Source: Sparassis latifolia (Eukaryota > Basidiomycota > Agaricomycetes > Polyporales > Sparassidaceae). Taken from it: 64,000 nucleotides of DNA. How positions within the stretch are numbered: the first letter of the stretch is position 1; each line of letters starts with the position of its first letter. Positions 1 to 12,400 of this stretch are shown piece after piece. Where the stretch lies: positions 62,001 to 126,000 of the forward strand of contig CM031556.1 in assembly GCA_018466975.1 (NCBI GenBank), in the 5' to 3' direction. Position numbers and translations under genes: made by a program. The notes beneath the pieces were generated by a model. It was not told where the DNA came from. It searched no databases and was given only the letters and a program-made list of their open reading frames with translations.

Positions 1-1718
1 GCGGGGAAGCACCCGAGGGCGACATCAGGTCGTCGACGACATCGATGAGTCCTGCTGACGCGCAATGAGTCTGGATCCGTAAGTGCTAGCCGGGGGCTCT
101 ATGCAGTCGCGCGAAGCTGACCACCTGTAGACCGGGACGACGACATTGATGCAACAAGCGGGGCGTACCTGAACACATTGAATATCCGAGATTGCGAAGG
201 CGCAGACGGTGAGTAGTCTAATCTTATTCGTATTCGTCCTGCCGCCACAACAGAACCAGAATCGACCGCGAAGCGTTCGCAGCACGGTGCCAAATGCGGT
301 TATATCACTCCGGCGGACGCAGACTCTGGGGAAACTGAGGAGAATCGACATCGATGGAGTGATCAGAAAGCCCAGCAGCGAACCGCCGATTTGGGGGACG
401 ACCCAACCTCAGTGGGACGGAAGTTCATGCGTATCGAAGGTGTCTTGTGCTTCGAGAATCCCGAAGTCCCGGAGGAAACCCCGTCGCAAGCAAACTGCCG
501 CCACCAGCTGCGCCATGCCGGCAGATGGGTGTTCTTCTCGCAAGTAAGTAGTCTGCCGCGAAAACAACTCCAGCGGCGTAAACCGAAAGCGAGTATTAGC
601 TAGCTGGAATGACGATCCTCTATATATCCTGCGTACCTGAACTCGGGCAGCAGAAATAGTGTTCGGTGCTTATGAAATCCTCGCTGATTGATCTGTTTCT
701 CAGCCAGCTTGGCCCTGTACGACCATCATCAAGGAAGACCCAAAGAGTGGGAGATGGATACCTCGCGGTCACTACGATACGAGCTGGACATGATGCCAGG
801 GTACTGGAGCAGCGGTATCATGGAGAAGTCGCCGAAGAGCGTGCTGAATCATGAGACGTGTCTGCAGGCTCACCTGGTGACCCTGTCGCAAGAATACCAG
901 GTGCAGGCTGCAAGACACACGCCTCACGCCTTCCGGCTGCATGCCTAGCATGTCGGTGGTCGAGGGTGCGAGGAAATGAGCGCTGCGGGGCTCGAGGCTA
1001 CAAGGAACAGTGCTGGCGATGTTAATACCGGTGCGTGGCTCGAGTAGATTGAACTCTCTTCTATCTCGATCAGTAGACTTGCCAAAAGCGGAGTTGGCGT
1101 TGGTTCCGCGAACTGCCTTGAATTCTCCGCCGTAAGTCCCACGACAGCGGCCTGCAACCCCGGAAAGTTGTGTGCGTGGCGGTGAGCTGGGCACTCGCCT
1201 GACCGTCTGATGGAGCAGCGCTGAGCTGCTTTTACGTGGATGTGCAGCGCGCGAGGCGTCGGCGGGACATGGCAGCGTGTGGGCGAGACGTCGGCTCGGT
1301 GCAGCGCGTATGCCAGCTTTCGCGCTGTGGACTGACGCTGGGCTCGACGCTAGCCGAAAACGGGAACCAATAAGCTGGACAAATCTAAAAAGGCAAATTG
1401 GAAAGGCAGATCCGGTGCGCAGAAATACCCAACGGCAAGTATCCTGGTAGGCCTGCCGTGCCTGTGAACGATCCCGGCGGTCTGCAGAGGCGAGAAAGGA
1501 AAGAACATGTTCCCTCTCTCCATCCATTCAAAACCCTTCCACCTCGCCTGTCCCCTTGTCGATCCTCCGCCCGAGTCCAATACGTTTCATCAGGCAGCGT
1601 CTAACACCTCTCTAACGCTCAGCTGCGCCTACCGGAACCCTGCCCTATTTTTTGCTGACATCTCTCGCTTCCTGGCAAGTGTTTTCTCGTCCTTCACATC
1701 CGTTGCTCTTCGTCTACT
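1..1718. other. Left-edge region, no gene assigned
   Basis: Open frames exist on both strands, but none shows a recognisable domain, a consistent splice pattern or fungal-like composition. The frame near 688-948 could be the last exon of something unrecognised. The last 150-200 bases before 1719 are pyrimidine-rich with CT tracts, as expected for the promoter and 5' leader of the HMG-box gene. Confidence 0.4.
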
Positions 1719-3474
1719 ATGAGTCGCTACCACCCGTCCGCGCACTACAGCCCGTCGGGAGACCCCGCCTATGAGCGGCAGCAGCATCGCATCGAACCCA
1801 CTCGACATGATCCCGGCACCTCTCAGGTCAATCCAGCATACCCGGAATATACTCAGGGCATCCAGGACGACGTTGACATACCAGGTGAGCCGTTCCGAGT
1901 CATGTCAGCGACGCGCGTAACACTCTGCGGTAGATGCTGAGGTTGAGGATCCCCATCTTGCGTTGACCTCGCAGACGTTGAATGCAGATGGCACTCCGAA
2001 GCGGCCCATGAACGCGTTCATGATTTATGCACGGCGGCGGCGACCGCAGATCTCGGCCGCCAACCAGATGATGCGCACTGGTGACATTAGCAAAATTCTG
2101 AGCAAAGAGTGGAGCTCAATGGACATGGTTCGTCGCTTTCCATTTTCTCAGACTTGTTCCGACGACTGACATAGCGGGTGTCGACAGTCGGATAAAAAGT
2201 TCTATCTAGACCAGGCCAAGAAGTTGAAAGAAAACTTCAACAATAAATATCCGGACTACGTCTACCGTCGTCGACCCAACAATTCGCGCAAAAAGCGCAA
2301 GCCCGACCCCGGCCAGACCACGCCGCCGTCGCTCTCTCCCGGGGTAGAGGGAGAGGATGGCTCCATGGACGAAGGCTCCCCAACTGAGGGAGATGATCGA
2401 ATGATGTCCTCGATGGGTCAAGGGTACCAGTACTCTCCTCCCGGCACCGCAAGCTCGTCCGCGGCGTACGAGCCACACGACGATTTTGCGCACTCGTCCA
2501 GTCCGTATGCTCAGTCATTGTCCGAGGTTCCTTCCAGCCAGTTCAGCCAGCCGTCGCGCTCTCACCTTGCATCTATACCTTCACCCGCAGATAATTCATT
2601 TGTCCAAGGCGGAATGACTGGCCTCCGGTTGTCTACGCTCTCTGCTCCTAGTGCGGGCGGGATGCCTGGTCTGCGATTATCCACTCTGCCTCCCCCTAGC
2701 CCAAGCTCCCAAAACTACCCATCTCCGTCAACGGTGCAGCCCAGTCACGCTTCGCCGTACACCTCGTCCCCAGCCCAGATGTCTCATAATCCTTGGGATT
2801 CTCCGAGAGAAGCAGGAAGGTCCGAGCAAGGGCGGCCAGGCTGGCCCGTGCTTCCCGCTCTTGATATGTCAGCGGCGCGCCAGCGGCCGACTTCGGGCCC
2901 GTCTGATCGCCCGGAAATGTATTCGCCTCCGCTCACACATCGCTCTTGGTCCAGCACGACCGCGTCCACGCCGTCCAGCGGGTCTGCGAGTGGGGCCTCT
3001 GGCCATTATTCTAATTCGGCGTTCCCCACGCTCACCCCGGCATTCTTCCCAAATCAGTCGCCCTCCTCCCACCGCCACACGTCCAGCACGGACTCGTACA
3101 CTTCCGCTACGACACACCCGGGCCATCCGAGTCCCCCGGATTATGCGCCCTCTTCCTCAGGCCCTGCGATGCATCGCGGCTTGTCATATCCTGGCAGGTC
3201 GCAATCTGGAGCGCCCGAGTCGGCCGGATTTACGCATACCACGACGCTTCCTACGCCGACGAGTTCGGCATACCTGTCGGCAGGCCAGAGCCACGGTGGC
3301 CAGTGGCCATCGCAGTATCGCGTGCCCTCCGGCTCGCAACGCGTTTCCCCGCCGATGCTGCACCAGCCGTCGTCCGCGCAGAGTCCCGCATCCAGCTCTA
3401 GCGGCGCTAGCCCGCACTCGGCATCGCACTCTCACATGAGTTACTGGGACAGGAGCAGATATGATGGGCGGTAG
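1719..3474 (+). CDS. HMG-box (MATA_HMG/SOX-type) transcription factor
   Basis: Likely a sequence-specific nuclear DNA-binding regulator. Three exons join in frame: 1719-1884, 1934-2127 and 2188-3474, with introns of 49 and 60 bp, giving about 548 aa. The HMG box lies at about residues 76-145. It opens with the motif PKRPMNAFMIYARRRRP, continues with ILSKEWSSM, and after the second intron reads KKFYLDQAKKLKENF and then PDYVYRRRP followed by a basic tail (SRKKRK). The remaining 400 or so residues are Ser/Pro/Gly-rich, look disordered, and contain a repeated GLRLSTL motif. MATA_HMG proteins in fungi include mating-type and developmental regulators. Nothing nearby marks a mating-type locus, so the biological role is unassigned. 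The start ATG follows a pyrimidine-rich leader. Confidence 0.93.
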
Positions 3475-5463
3475 CTCCGATGGGTCGGACGTCCAACGTC
3501 CCGCGCGTCCTGTTCCCCGACTCGTCGCTTCTCTATTTCGCAATTTCACGCGCCGCTTGTCCGATCCGTAGTCCTCTCTCTCATGTTTCAACCATTCGCA
3601 GGTTATCGGTTCTCGCTCTCCACCAGACACGGAGCTTCTGCAATCTGTAATTCTACCCACATTTACATAAACATTCGCTCGTCCCTTGCTCTCTCTGGCT
3701 TTCCTGCTGTCAGCTCTTTTCTTTCGCTGTAAATGGACTTACTCGCACACAGACCATGTATCATACACACCCAAAATCCCGCCGCCTGTAGCGCGTACAT
3801 ACCAATCACACTGTATAATCGCAATCTCGGTGCCGCCGCCACAAGCGTCCCAGGGGAGCTCCAAAATGAGGGTGACGTGTTAGTTCCATACTAAGTATTC
3901 CGCGGGTAGGCGCAAGCGACGCGGTCCAAGGGCCCTCGCGATGCGGGGCAGAGCGCGGTGATAGTGCGGCGACGATGTCATTCGAAGCGCGCTCCTGCTT
4001 ACACGTACTTGCATGCCGCGCGCTGATGTGCCAGGCCGCTCCGATTTCGAGCTCTTTCAAAGCTTCAATGCCAGCGCCAGTGTGCTTGACGCGGCCTGGG
4101 CACAGGGGCAGGGGCTGCCGTTCCGCTCGGCGATCGCTGTGAGCGGACTGATGCGGGGCTGCGTTACGTTGCCAGTCGAGCGGACACGAGATCAAATTCG
4201 CATGTCCTTCCGGGGGAGCTGCGACAGGAAGGTGCGTGAGGGTCCACTGCGGGTTGGAACGCAGCTGAGGACCGCTCGGGGTATAGGAGATGTGACCGCT
4301 ACACATCACGGCAAGGTCCACATAAGAGGACGACGATGATCCCAGGGACAAGGATGCCCCGCGAAGGCCACGGCTGGCACAATCACGAAGTAGAATGATC
4401 CTCAAACGATCCCAGCGTGCACTGAGCAGTCGGAAGAACTGAACATGTGCGAATATTAAGTCGGCGCACAGTGTATCTATACGTGCACATCGTCGCCCTC
4501 TGCAAATCAGAGCCGTTCAAAAATTCTGGATCCCACGCAAATAAATAATCGTCGTAGTCGTAACCACCTGGATCTCACCGGCAAGAATCGAAGGGGCCAT
4601 TCCGGCAATCTCCCTTCCCCGCCTCGCGCGGTGAGAATGAGAATATTGGGCGTCGCGACCCTTCCAGCAGATGTTCCGAGACCTGCTCGACGCTCCTTCG
4701 AATTCAAACAATCTCGAATACGAGTACTGGGATAGGGTCCTGAGTCATACACAGGGTAATTGAGGCACGATCGGCCATACTTAGCTCCCTAGGTCATTTA
4801 GCTACACGGGTTCCAAAGGTATGGGTGTCCCCAATTATCAGCAGGCGCCGGTGGGATGAGTACTGGCGCGTGTATAGTCGCCAAGGGGTGCTTCATCAAG
4901 CGCAAGTGAGTCGCCGATCGGACGCGGAATGTGCGGTATGTCGGAAATTCCTTGTGCGCTGCAACCTCCGTATGGAGACTGGGAAAACTGTCATCATAGT
5001 TGAAGGGAATTCTCGGTGAGTCGATAATTCGTCTACCTACGTTCGAGCTCCGACGGCGGCATCGCCTGAGCATGCCGATATTCAGAATCGCGGTCAAGCG
5101 GATGAATGACATACCAGGGATGATTGCGATGATGACGTCTGCGTACACTGGCAGAAATTCAAATATTCAGCACAGATATCCGAAGCGCATGAGCAATAGA
5201 CCTTTTACACTGCAAGCATCTTGGATAAAGAGAGACAGATGCGCAGAAAACACTCTCAGCATTCCAGACACAAATCATGCAGCGCATGCATCGAAAAGAG
5301 GTCTTGAATAATGCGCCCTTTATGAGAGTCTTTCGGTCGGAAGGCAGACGGCCCGTACTTGTGACCGTGGCTAATAGTAAATCATTAAGCACCGCAGCCA
5401 AACCGCAGCACCACAAAGTCGAACAAGATCACGTGCACCAAACATCTTAAGATCATCACTCCG
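3475..5463. other. Intergenic, no gene seen
   Basis: About 2 kb between the HMG-box gene and the uridine phosphorylase. The first 300 bases are CT-rich and probably hold the 3' UTR. Frames of 100-200 codons on both strands (for example 3806-4405 minus and 4798-5148 minus) have no recognisable motifs and no supporting splice structure, so I treat them as chance openings. Confidence 0.5.
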
Positions 5464-7215
5464 AGTCCGATCAACGATAATTTTCTGAATGCATTGGAGT
5501 CACCAATTCAGTCTCCTGCATTGAAGCGACTTGAGCGTTCGACTAGAAGCTAGAAGATAGATATAGAGATGAAGGATCTCATCGTGGATGCTAGTATGGC
5601 CACCTTTTACTACCATCTTTCCCTACCTGACGCTCTCCCGATTTTCCTAGATTTTCCCCGCACCCTAGACCATCGTGTTTATCACCTGGGTATCAAGGCA
5701 GGCGAAGTGGCCAACAGGATCGTGAGTCTTACATTTGAATACAAGTCTTGTCAAGTGACGGATGCCGTTCAACCAGGTTACGGTGGGAGCGCCGTCCCGC
5801 GCAAACGCCATGGCGGCCTACTTAGATAGCTCACCAAAGCCGTTCGTCCTCTCGTCAGAACGCGGGTTCACTACAATCACAGGGAGGTACAAGGGAGTTC
5901 CGGTGTCCATCGTGAGCATTGGGATGGGACACCCAAATGCCGACTTCTTCATGCGCGAGGTGCGGGAATGCCTCAGCGGCGACATGCTGGTAGTAAGGTC
6001 AATGGGAACCGTATCGGCTTTTTGTCTGTGTGCGATCTGATGGTGAGACTTGGGTGCGGGATGCAAGGTTTGGGTCCTGCGGTGCTGTTATAGATGTGCC
6101 GGTGGGGACGGTTGTGGTGCCAAAAACTAGTATTTGTGTTACCAGGAACTACGATTTTCCCTTCGCCAGTGGATCGTCACAGGAGTATCCGTACAAGATA
6201 AGCAGACCGGTACGCAAATAATTCGTATGAGATCGGTGCTTTTAATGACTGTGGCATAGATAGCGGCGGATTCAGAGCTTCATGCTGCAGTGCGTGTTCT
6301 TTCCGAGTGACGGAATATTGTTCATCAGCTGACAAAGACTGGCCAGCTGCACGATGCACTTAGTAAGCAGCGCAGCTCAGAGGAAATGTCAGTTGTGGAC
6401 CACGTCATGAATGCATCTACGGACAGGTCCGTCCTATTTCCGATACCTTCCCGCGGCGTCCTTTTCTGACATTGCTCAGCTTTTACTCTTCGCAAGGACG
6501 GCAAACTTCGTTCCCAGACTACAACGCTGACCTCATAGACCGACTGAAGTCATGTCACAGAAATCTGGCCACGTTTGAGGTGAGGTTATCTGCCCGTCTG
6601 CTTCCTTTGACAACGAATTGATGAAACGCGTATCTAAGATGGAAACCTTCCACATACTGCACCTAGCTGCAAGTTGGCCGTCTGACACACCCTCCGCACA
6701 TATCGCATCTCCCTCGCTGAGCACCCTGCCGGGCTCACCCGCCATTTCATCTTCGCATCCATCGTCTGTTCAAACACAGCCAGCTGGTGTATACCCCTCT
6801 GCACCCAATGATAGGCCTCCTGTACCGGGACCGCGCATAAGAGCCGCTGCTGCGCAGATGGTGTTCGCCTCTCGCACGTCGCAGGGTTTCATTACCCCAC
6901 AGCAGGTCAGAGATGTCGAGGCGTGGGCGGGTCGGGCGGTGTTGGAGGCACTGACAGGCTTTGTGATCGACCCAGATGTAAGTAAACTCACCTTGAGATT
7001 GCATCGTGCTGAATTGTGTCCCATCTGCACTCAGAGATTACACGATGAGGAGGGGAGTGTATGGGAGCTGAAGTAAGCTAGCGCGAGAATAACATCGTAC
7101 AATTTGAATTTTAGAAAAATAAACAAGATGCTTCTGAGCTTGCTTCTGGGATCTAGCAGGCTCCCTACGTCACTGTATCACAGGTCTTGTGTGACTTGCT
7201 TTACTTGACGCTGAT
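5464..7215 (+). repeat. Copy 1 of an inverted segmental duplication
   Basis: This segment recurs in reverse orientation at about 37190-38938. Homology starts at AGTCCGATCAACGATAATTT, covers the whole uridine-phosphorylase gene including its introns, and ends shortly after the gene near CACAGGTCT. By eye most positions agree, with scattered substitutions and small indels. Retention of introns shows duplication at the DNA level, not retroposition. Confidence 0.9.
5569..7076 (+). CDS. Uridine phosphorylase-like nucleoside phosphorylase (PNP_UDP_1)
   Basis: Predicted to split uridine with phosphate into uracil and ribose-1-phosphate (pyrimidine salvage, cytosol). Exons that keep one frame: 5569-5593, 5651-5721, 5777-5997, 6068-6209, 6260-6289, 6329-6426, 6480-6579, 6639-6977, 7035-7076, giving about 355 aa. 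Motifs that fit the family from memory: NFPRTLDHRVYHLG near the N-terminus, VTVGAPSRANAMA, SIGMGHPNADFF, FGSCGAVIDVPVGT, STDSFYSSQGRQTSFPD, METFHILHLAASW and a C-terminal RLHDEEGSVWE. A Ser/Pro-rich insertion follows METFHILHLA. The 39-bp intron at 6290-6328 is unusually short and is the weakest join. Without it there is an in-frame TGA. A second, damaged copy lies inverted 31 kb away, so this is probably the working copy. Confidence 0.85.
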
Positions 7216-7224
7216 TTGACGAAC

Positions 7225-7442
7225 TGCATCCTAGCAAACGAGTGCGCAGTGGGCTCTCCATGCCATCCAGGCAGCAGAGGATGGTTTTTCACAGATAGGG
7301 GTAGTGCCGAGATCAGGCTATATCCTGAGGAACGAAGGTTGAAGCAGAGTGTCAGTCTGCCTTTGGGAGACTTTTTCAGGCAGACTTCCTGGGTTCGTCT
7401 CGTGTCTGTCAAACCGGTCCTTTCTGAAGTTAGGCTCATCAT
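7225..7442 (+). repeat. Block B, also inverted at ~39058-39230
   Basis: Stretches such as GTGCGCAGTGGGCTCTCCAT and GTTCGTCTCGTGTCTGTCAA recur on the minus strand around 39058-39230. Here the block lies downstream of the uridine-phosphorylase copy. In the inverted copy, read in the same orientation, it lies upstream. It also contains one copy of the dispersed TATCCTGAGGAACGAAGG motif at 7321-7371. Confidence 0.8.
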
Positions 7443-7754
7443 GCGCTCAGACTACTTCTCATGCCAGCGCGGACGTTCGCCTTGTCCGAGATTCCAATAT
7501 GCGGAAACACGAGTGGCCCTTCTGAGGGTGCATCCTCGGCGCGGGGTAGCGCGGGGAGCCCATCGAGAGATGCCCATCTCGAACGCACCCTCAGTGAATA
7601 CTCCCATGATAGACAATCATCAGCCAACGAGTGACCTGCACTTGATACGAGCCCGAGACTTTTTCCGATATTTAGTACACATACATTCACAAACAATTTG
7701 GTGCGTGCAGATCACTCCATTACAGACACCGAGCGCGTCGAGAAGCGTCGCCAT
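7443..7754. other. Short intergenic gap, nothing recognised
   Basis: This gap lies between block B and the 3' end of the hydrolase gene. I see no domain or repeat. It presumably contains the 3' UTR and terminator of the minus-strand hydrolase. Confidence 0.4.
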
Positions 7755-9172
7755 TCAAGCAACCAGGCTCAACAGCCACCTGATCCCAGCATCGACGTCG
7801 CGCTCCCACTTGGCAGACAACTGCAGCTGCGGATAGTCGAAGTGGAAGCCGTGCGGCACCCCAGGGTATCTGCGCCAGCCCGCGCCGCCACGTCAGCACT
7901 CAGGAGTGCACCATGTTCGAGTTTAATTGCCTACTCACACGTCGACCTTAGTCTTCACGCCGACCTCGCGTAGCAATTTCGCGTAGAGGAGGCCCTCGTC
8001 GCGTAGAGGGTCCCAGCCGGCGATCTGGACGTACAGAGGAGGCAGGCCAGCGTGAGAAGGCTGAAGTAGCAAGGAGAGCCCGAGGTCAGACGGTGGGATC
8101 TTCAGCTGGTCTAACGAGGGACAGGTTCATGAACCAACAAGCCCGGGGTAGAATGAAGAAGCTGCAGAACTCACGAGCAAGATATACCATCTCTGCGCGT
8201 GTGAGAGAAGGCGAGTCCTTGTTCTGCTCCATGGACAGGAGCTTAGTTTTGTATCTGCAGCAAGCAACAGTTTGGCGGTGAGAAATAACGGAACGAGGGC
8301 AGGATGAACGCACTTTCCCGCATCTGTTTCGGGATGCAGCAGGCACGGAGCCTGGAGGCACTGACCGGTAATAGGCATTTTGGCGAAGAACGGGTCGTCG
8401 CGAGCGCAATAGGCGACATGAGCTGCAAGGTTGGCTCCCGCAGAACACCCCGCGACGATGAAGCCTTTATCTAGGACCGCGGACAGTATAGATGCATGCT
8501 CCACGACCTGCGCGTGAAGTGTTAGTTGACGACAGGACGAGGACGGACGGTGCTCACCCACTTGGTCGCAGCGTAAGAATCGTTCCAGGCAGTCGGGTAG
8601 ACGTGCTCCGGTGCGAGTCTGTCAACGGGTGAATCGCTGGGAACGTTGCGGGAGCGCAAAGCCTACCTGTAATCGACGTTCACGATAGATATCTGCAGCT
8701 CGACGCACAGCATCCTCAAGCGGTAGTCATCAGCGTGGACGTCGCCGACCATCCAACCTAGTGAGTACAGAAACGCCATGTCAAGTCCGCGAAGAGCGCA
8801 ATGCAAGACGATTGGCGTACCTCCGCCATGGAACCAAACAAGGACAGGGAAGGTCTTGTCTGCAGAAGGTGCCGGTACCACGCATCGCACGACAATCTCC
8901 GCGCCCTCGACGGGGATCGTGTGGTCTTTCACAGTGTATGCTGAGGCTGCCATCGAAGTACATGGTTATGTGACAACCTCAGCGAGGCCTTTTCCGAAAG
9001 ACTCACCTGGAGGTAAGCGCATCTCGAGATGCTTATTGTGTTCTCCCACTGCTTCCTTGAAGCCCGCCCGCATGAGCGATACATCGCCAGACGGAGCAAG
9101 TTGTGGCGGAAGTTTCGCCAGGACCTCCACGAACTCGGGATCCGGAGTGGAGAGGTAGGTGTATTGCGACAT
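7755..9172 (-). CDS. Alpha/beta-hydrolase, HSL (abhydrolase_3) family esterase/lipase
   Basis: A carboxylic-ester hydrolase, physiological substrate unknown. Eight exons on the minus strand join in frame: 9172-9007, 8946-8821, 8757-8667, 8618-8558, 8507-8314, 8254-8175, 8110-7939, 7869-7755, giving 334 aa. The oxyanion-hole motif WFHGGGW is split by an intron. The nucleophile motif is GCSAGANLA (Ser in GxSxG). The acid lies in AGWDPLRDEGLLYA and the catalytic His in GVPHGFHFDY. The arrangement HGGG, GxSxG, DPLxDEG, HGF is typical of the hormone-sensitive-lipase family, and the length fits single-domain members. The start is the ATG of MSQYTYL. There is no obvious signal peptide, so it is likely cytosolic. 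All catalytic residues are present, so the gene looks functional. Confidence 0.92.
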
Positions 9173-9480
9173 GGTTAGCAGCGGAAGAGGAGCCACCGAC
9201 ACTGCGGAGTTGAGTGCCCGCTTTTACACGGTGTCAGCGGCTGCTAGTGCTACCCTCCGATGACGATGACCCGTCTCCGTGATGCGGCACGGGAGTACCA
9301 TGCAAGAAAGCGCGCTTACTAGACGCTGCTGCCTGGACTCGGAATGTCTAGGATTCAAGCTCAAGACCCAATTGACTAGCGAATCGTGACGTAGATACTG
9401 TCCGGTTCCAGGATATATATATGCTGTAAAGGTCGAGGGGCGGATCAACTCTGATCGCCGATCTCCTACGCGCGGCTACT
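9173..9480. promoter_or_regulatory. Upstream region of the hydrolase gene
   Basis: This non-coding interval precedes the minus-strand hydrolase start at 9172. A TATATATAT tract occurs at about 9413-9421. No binding site can be assigned with confidence. Confidence 0.35.
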
Positions 9481-12400
9481 GTACATCACACTACTGCATC
9501 AAGGACCCAAGGTCCTCGGACCAAGGACTCAACCATACCTCTTCACTATTGTTCCTGCAGACTGCAAAGTTCAAGTGAACACCGTACTGGCATAAACACA
9601 TGGGTTGATCACAGCAATAGCTATCACGAACAACATGCCCGAGCCTGTAACCAGCTTACATACTTACGACAGTCTGTTTGTCCTTCCTTCATATTCTGTA
9701 TTCTTTAGACCGTTTTCATCTCCATTGCCACTCCTCACTCTCTCCCCATGGCAATGAAGGTATGTAGTATGTTCTCTGTCCTATATCATAGCAGTAACTT
9801 TCTTTCCACAGCAATGAAGGTTGTTCCATCTCTGTTTAATTCTGAGTGAAGTGTACCCTCGACCATGTCTGCTTACACTTTTTTGAACATCGTGTGCCCA
9901 TCCCTTCAGATAGGCTCTATTATCTCATCATCATCTCACTCTTTACCATCTTTTCAACCTGTCTGTCTCACACTGGTCCCCATCTGTACCTGATTCACTA
10001 GATACACATTTTTAGGTTGCCTTGTCATCTCGCCTCCCATGAATGTCAACACTGATGAAAATGGGCCAATCACCTCTTCCTCATCTTCTCCTTCCTTTAT
10101 GCCACTCTTTGAACTCTCTAAACTTTTAGCTGATAGGATAAACAGTACTCTAGTACACTCTAGTGGCCTGAGTCACTGCAGGACCCTGCTGGTTCACAGT
10201 CTCAAGACAACTCTATCCTCTTCTTCCTGCCACCTCTTGCATCCATTGGACCTGTTGAAATGTACAAGTGTCTGACATTCTACCACATATGTACAATGAT
10301 AGAAGGGATGTTTGCACAATATTAAATGTCCAGATATAGCTCACCATCTCCAATGTGTTGGATAATTTGCCACTTTTAAGCACTAACATATTATTTTCCT
10401 TTTTTTACTTGCACAGATTGTGTGTCTGATTCCTGAAGCCTCAAAATTCACAGGTTACTGCAGGAAAGTGGCTTACACAGGGACCCATTGCCATTACATG
10501 AGCCCTTAGTACCATGCAAATTTTGTTACTTGGACTTGTCTCACGACAATGGACCACGAGATTATACATACACTTTCCCGCTTAATATAGTAAATGGCTA
10601 TCACTGCTTACAATTATAATTGCACTTATATTAGCTTCAGGATGTGGATAACAAGCTTGAGTCTAATGTTGATGCAGCAGGTTATATAGCCAAGCTTCAA
10701 TACTGCATACAATCACTCAGCATAGCTCATTCTGAGATGTGACATTAATGAGACTCTTAAAGGTTTAAGAGGGAGTGTTGAAATCTGGAGTTCAAGAAGT
10801 TGCTAAAGCATGTTTGCTGAATGTGCATTATACCTTTAGTTCAGCTTATCTATTTTCTCTTATAACTACTCAATGTCTCAGCTTTACCATTAGCTAGATT
10901 AGGTTATATCAGTTGAGTTATATACCTTACTTTCACTCACTAAATGCCCCAGAGTTTTGTATTCCTGGTACATTTATTGACTATCACATCACTGACAAGA
11001 TTCTCTCTGATTTGTCCTCCACCATGCCCACTGTACTTACCCGACTTTGCCATTTTGACCATAAGTGGGTTGCCCTTGCTACTCACATTTTGATAAAAGT
11101 GCATTTTGCTTTTCCAGGGAGACAATCCAGTCCTCAAAAGGTTTATGATCATGCTGGCATAGATGGCTGAGTTGAATGGTCCATTAGCCTGCTCCAGTGT
11201 GATGGCAACAAGAAATGCCCACTTTGCAATGTGTCATGACTGCTTCAGGGACCATAAGTCTTTTCTACAAAGTGCAGTTCTGCTCAAATTCTTTCTTAGC
11301 AAGGGGATAAAATGTTCAGAAACATGTCAAAATTCTGTATAAAATACTTTTTTGTGTGAAAGCAGCTTTATATTGTAGCATTTAATGGTGCAGAAGTGTT
11401 CCTTGGCAAGTTCTTACATTTTGACTGGTCTCAAAATTTCCTCCCCACACAATTCTCCCTCATTCACCTCAGGAATTTGGACAGTGAAGAATCTGATAAA
11501 CTACTAGATACAGAAAAAAAAGCAGGACAGTCAGGTAAGAATTGAGAGTGTGCCTGACAGGTGTGCAAAGTAATGGAGGTGTGCAAAGTAATGGAGGTGT
11601 GCAAAGTAATGGAGGTGTGCAAAGTAATGGAGGTGTGCAAAGTAATGGAGGTGTGCAAAGTAATGGAGGTGTGCAAAGTAATGGAGGTGTGCAAAGTAAT
11701 GGAGGTGTGCAAAGTAATGGAGGTGTGCAAAGTAATGGAGGTGTGCAAAGTAATGGAGGTGTGCAAAGTAATGGAGGTGTGCAAAGTAATGGAGGTGTGC
11801 AAAGTAATGCTGTTATACTGTACTAATCACAGATAAGTTCATCCATAAAACCTCCAGTGACATAAGAAACCTTATCAGTTTTAGTGATGGCCTTCTTTTT
11901 GAAATACTGGAGACATACAGACTCCTATTGAAGAAGAGTCAGTTTGCTTACAAAGATGGTGGAAGGCTGTTTGATAAAGTGTTGGGTGATGGAGATAGTA
12001 GGACATGTTGTCTTGGAAGGATCCATTCTGGGTGAGAGAGAATGACTGTATGTAAAGGGATCAGCAGAGGAATTGGAGGAATCAGAGGAATCAGGGTCTA
12101 TGTGCACTGTCAGAGCAAGAGCAGACAAGGTGGCAATAGGTACAGGCTTATTCTCATGACCTGATTGGCTAAAAAAGGATGTAAGGGCCTGCATCGATCC
12201 CGGGCATCCACTTGGCCATAGCCTTAGCCTCGGTCTTGTGTGAGCTTCATCACAGTCGTCACACCAGCATCGGGAGAGCGGCATCTTCTACAAATCAGTG
12301 TCAAATCGTGCTCACCGTCTTTTGGGCTCTCGTCATTATTTCCGACGATGAGCTTGAGTTCTTGAAACGTACAATTTTGACATTATTCTTTTTGATTGGG

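Noticed and set aside
772..1527. 251-codon minus-strand open frame
   Set aside because: Arg/Ser-rich composition, no recognisable motif and no splice context. GC-rich DNA gives such openings by chance.
2651..3439. 262-codon plus-strand frame inside the HMG-box gene
   Set aside because: Out-of-frame shadow of the Ser/Pro-rich third exon. The HMG-box frame is clearly the coding one.
3806..4405. 199-codon minus-strand frame
   Set aside because: No domain, unlikely composition, and no supporting exons nearby.
11561..11809. CRISPR array
   Set aside because: Units are directly contiguous with no variable spacers, and the genome is eukaryotic.
11464..11836. Three overlapping repetitive proteins over the minisatellite
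   Set aside because: They arise only because an 18-bp unit keeps several frames open.
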